From Mycolicibacterium austroafricanum (GTDB taxonomy: Bacteria > Actinomycetota > Actinomycetes > Mycobacteriales > Mycobacteriaceae), in assembly GCF_902705885.1 (NCBI RefSeq), contig NZ_CACSIP010000011.1, forward strand, positions 49,134 to 113,133: a stretch of DNA of 64,000 bases, given 5' to 3'. The first letter of the stretch is position 1, and each line of letters begins with the position of its first letter. The notes beneath the pieces were generated by a model. That model was not told the origin of the DNA and made no database searches. It saw nothing but the letters and a program-made list of their open reading frames with translations. Both the position numbers and the translations under genes were made by a program. This document shows, in pieces, positions 62,000-64,000 of this stretch.

Positions 62000-63919
62000 A
62001 TGGAAACGTTCACCCCGACGCTGAACTGGGACAACGAGATCTGGACCTCGTTGGCATGGATCGCCAAGGGCTGGGCGTACGCCGCCGTCGCGACCCTGGT
62101 GGCGCTGGTACTGATCGCTCGGTACACCGAGTGGGGTCGCCAGTTCTGGCGGGTCACCCGGGGCTACTTCACCGGGCGCGACAGCGTGATCGTGTGGCTG
62201 TGGCTGGCGGGCATCCTGCTGCTGGTGATCGCGAGCGTCCGGTTGTCGGTGCTGTTCAGCTTCCAGGGCAACGACATGATGACCAGCTTCCAAGTCATCG
62301 CGGCAGGGGTCGGGGCCGGTGACGACACCGTTCGGGAATCGGGCCGGGACGGCTTCTGGCTGTCGATGACGGTCTTCGCCGTGCTGGCGGTGATCAACGT
62401 CGCCACGATCATGATCGACCTGTTGGCGACACAGCGGTTCATGCTGCGGTGGCGGGCTTGGCTCACCGACCAACTGACCGGGGACTGGCTCGACGGCAAG
62501 GCCTACTACCGCTCGCGGTTCATCGACGACACCATCGACAACCCCGACCAGCGCATCCAGATGGACATCGACATCTTCACCGCGGGTGTCGGCCCGCTGC
62601 CCAACCGGCCCAACAACACCTCGGGCACCACGCTGCTGTTCGGCGCCATTTCGTCGATCGCCGCGATGATCTCGTTCACCGCGATCCTGTGGAATCTGTC
62701 GGGCCCGGTGACCCTGCCGTTCGTCGGCGTGGAACTGCCGAAGGCGATGTTCTGGATCGGCCTCGCCTATATCTTGTTCGCCACGGTCGTCGCGTTCTGG
62801 ATCGGTCGCCCGATCATCGGGCTGGCATTCCGGAACGAAAAGTTCAACGCCGCCTTCCGGTACGCCCTGGTGCGTCTGCGCGACGCTGCGGAGGCGGTGG
62901 CGTTCTACCGTGGCGAGATCGCCGAGCGCACCGGCCTGCGAAGGCTGTTCGCGCCGATCGTGGACAACTACAAGAGATACGTCAACCGGATGGCGGGCTT
63001 CCTCGGCTGGAACCTCTCGATCACCCAGGCGCAGGAACTGATTCCCTACATCGTGCAGTTCCCGAGGTTCTACAGCGGCGAGATCACCCTGGGCCAGCTC
63101 TCACAGACGGCGAGTGCTTTCCGTTCGATCCTGTCGGGCCTGTCGTTCTTCCGCAACGCGTACGACGACTTCGCCGGCTACCGCGCCGCGATCATCCGTC
63201 TGCACGGCCTGGTGATCGCCAACGAGGAAGGCCGGGCGCTGCCATCGCTGACCGCGGAGGACTCCGCCGGCGAAGGGGTGGAGCTCGACGACGTCGAGGT
63301 GCGAACCCCGGACGGACGCCGGCTGATCGACCCACTCGACCTGTCACTGCAACCCGGCGAGGCCCTGGTGATCACCGGTGCCTCCGGCACCGGAAAGACC
63401 ACGCTGCTGCGCAGCCTGGGGCGGTTGTGGCCGTTCGCCTCAGGTTCGATCAGGTATCCGATCGAGGACAACGCGACAATGTTCCTGTCGCAGATGCCGT
63501 ATGTGCCGCTGGGCGATCTGCGCGCAGTGGTGTCGTATCCGAACAAGATCGGTTCGATCACCGACGACGATCTGCGTGCGGTCCTGGAACGGGTGGCGTT
63601 GCCGCACCTGGCCGGTCGGCTCGACGAGGAGCAGGACTGGGCGAAGGTGCTCTCCCCCGGCGAGCAACAGCGCATCGCGTTCGCGCGCATCCTGCTGACC
63701 AAGCCGCAGGCGGTGTTCCTCGACGAATCGACGTCGGCACTCGACGAGGGTCTGGAGTTGATGCTCTACCGACTGGTGCGCAGCGAGCTCCCGGACACCA
63801 TCGTGGTCAGCGTCAGCCATCGCAGCACGGTCGAACAGCATCACACCCGGCAGCTGCAACTGCTCGGCGAAGGCCGGTGGTACCTCGGGGATGTCGGTGA
63901 GGAGCCGACGCGCGTGTAG
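62000..63919 (+). CDS. bacA: SbmA/BacA-like ABC transporter, permease-ATPase fusion (copy 2; Rv1819c-like)
   Basis: This 639-residue paralogue of the preceding gene is, from memory, closer to M. tuberculosis Rv1819c (BacA). The membrane domain with [19 protein letters not shown] is followed by an ATPase with Walker [10 protein letters not shown], signature [15 protein letters not shown] and Walker [13 protein letters not shown]. The ATG at 62000 starts [13 protein letters not shown], parallel to the start of copy 1. It is probably co-transcribed with copy 1. Expected role: import of hydrophilic solutes such as vitamin B12 and antimicrobial peptides across the inner membrane. Confidence 0.93.
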   Translation: METFTPTLNWDNEIWTSLAWIAKGWAYAAVATLVALVLIARYTEWGRQFWRVTRGYFTGRDSVIVWLWLAGILLLVIASVRLSVLFSFQGNDMMTSFQVIAAGVGAGDDTVRESGRDGFWLSMTVFAVLAVINVATIMIDLLATQRFMLRWRAWLTDQLTGDWLDGKAYYRSRFIDDTIDNPDQRIQMDIDIFTAGVGPLPNRPNNTSGTTLLFGAISSIAAMISFTAILWNLSGPVTLPFVGVELPKAMFWIGLAYILFATVVAFWIGRPIIGLAFRNEKFNAAFRYALVRLRDAAEAVAFYRGEIAERTGLRRLFAPIVDNYKRYVNRMAGFLGWNLSITQAQELIPYIVQFPRFYSGEITLGQLSQTASAFRSILSGLSFFRNAYDDFAGYRAAIIRLHGLVIANEEGRALPSLTAEDSAGEGVELDDVEVRTPDGRRLIDPLDLSLQPGEALVITGASGTGKTTLLRSLGRLWPFASGSIRYPIEDNATMFLSQMPYVPLGDLRAVVSYPNKIGSITDDDLRAVLERVALPHLAGRLDEEQDWAKVLSPGEQQRIAFARILLTKPQAVFLDESTSALDEGLELMLYRLVRSELPDTIVVSVSHRSTVEQHHTRQLQLLGEGRWYLGDVGEEPTRV

Positions 63920-63937
63920 CGGCCTACGGCTGGGAAC

Positions 63938-64000
63938 GCGCCGCGTGCTCTCCCGCCCGCCGCGCCGCGTGCTCTCCCGCCCGCCGCGCCCCGTGCTCTC
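63938..64000. repeat. 24-base tandem repeat at the window edge
   Basis: The unit GCGCCGCGTGCTCTCCCGCC plus CGCC is repeated exactly at 63938-63961 and 63962-63985, followed by a third partial copy (63986-64000, one mismatch), and runs out of the window. It starts 18 bases after the bacA stop. It looks like a minisatellite-type (VNTR) array. Confidence 0.8.

Overview
The window looks like chromosomal DNA of a mycobacterium, probably a rapid-growing Mycolicibacterium-type species. It is GC-rich. The right quarter is a run of core genes in the order seen at the M. tuberculosis Rv1819c-Rv1832 locus. The rest is a cell-envelope lipid island built around a phthiocerol-type (pps) polyketide synthase cluster. 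I see no tRNA, rRNA, insertion sequence, phage or CRISPR. Family names and comparisons with M. tuberculosis come from memory of those proteins; nothing was searched.

Layout. (1) 1-12.8 kb, accessory envelope and tailoring genes: the C-terminal end of a Ser/Asp-rich secreted protein, a SAM methyltransferase, a minus-strand run of PE-PPE-domain protein, flavin monooxygenase and cytochrome P450, an alpha/beta hydrolase, a phthiodiolone-ketoreductase-like F420 enzyme, a second secreted acidic-tail protein, and a coupled flavodoxin/DUF2505/nitroreductase operon. (2) 12.9-15.0 kb: a second methyltransferase and a PapA5-like acyltransferase. (3) 15.0-17.7 kb: a DrrABC-type ABC exporter. (4) 17.8-47.0 kb: five modular PKS proteins and two fatty acyl-AMP ligases (FAALs), all on the minus strand, mostly overlapping by 1-4 bases. 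(5) 47.6-48.3 kb: TesA-like thioesterase. (6) 48.3-59.9 kb: conserved core genes gcvP (with an upstream tandem glycine riboswitch), two MerR regulators, a DUF151 nuclease-like protein, garA, gcvH, three Rv1823-1825-like membrane proteins, a pgsA2-like phosphatidyltransferase and secA2. (7) 60.0-63.9 kb, plus strand: two tandem SbmA/BacA-like ABC transporters.

How the lipid genes may work together. A FAAL activates a fatty acid and loads it on the N-terminal carrier domain of an initiating PKS. Modules extend and reduce it, a PpsD-like and a PpsE-like module finish, TesA assists release, PapA5 esterifies the diol, DrrABC exports the product, and the ketoreductase and methyltransferases could tailor it. 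The cluster is not a copy of the M. tuberculosis pps set. There are two FAAL/N-terminal-ACP initiation units, no enoyl-reductase domain, and one module carries its dehydratase after its ketoreductase. The C-terminal docking tails of the first initiation protein and of the third PKS resemble each other, which suggests that two separately primed branches converge on the PpsD-like module. I regard this as the most interesting hypothesis in the window.
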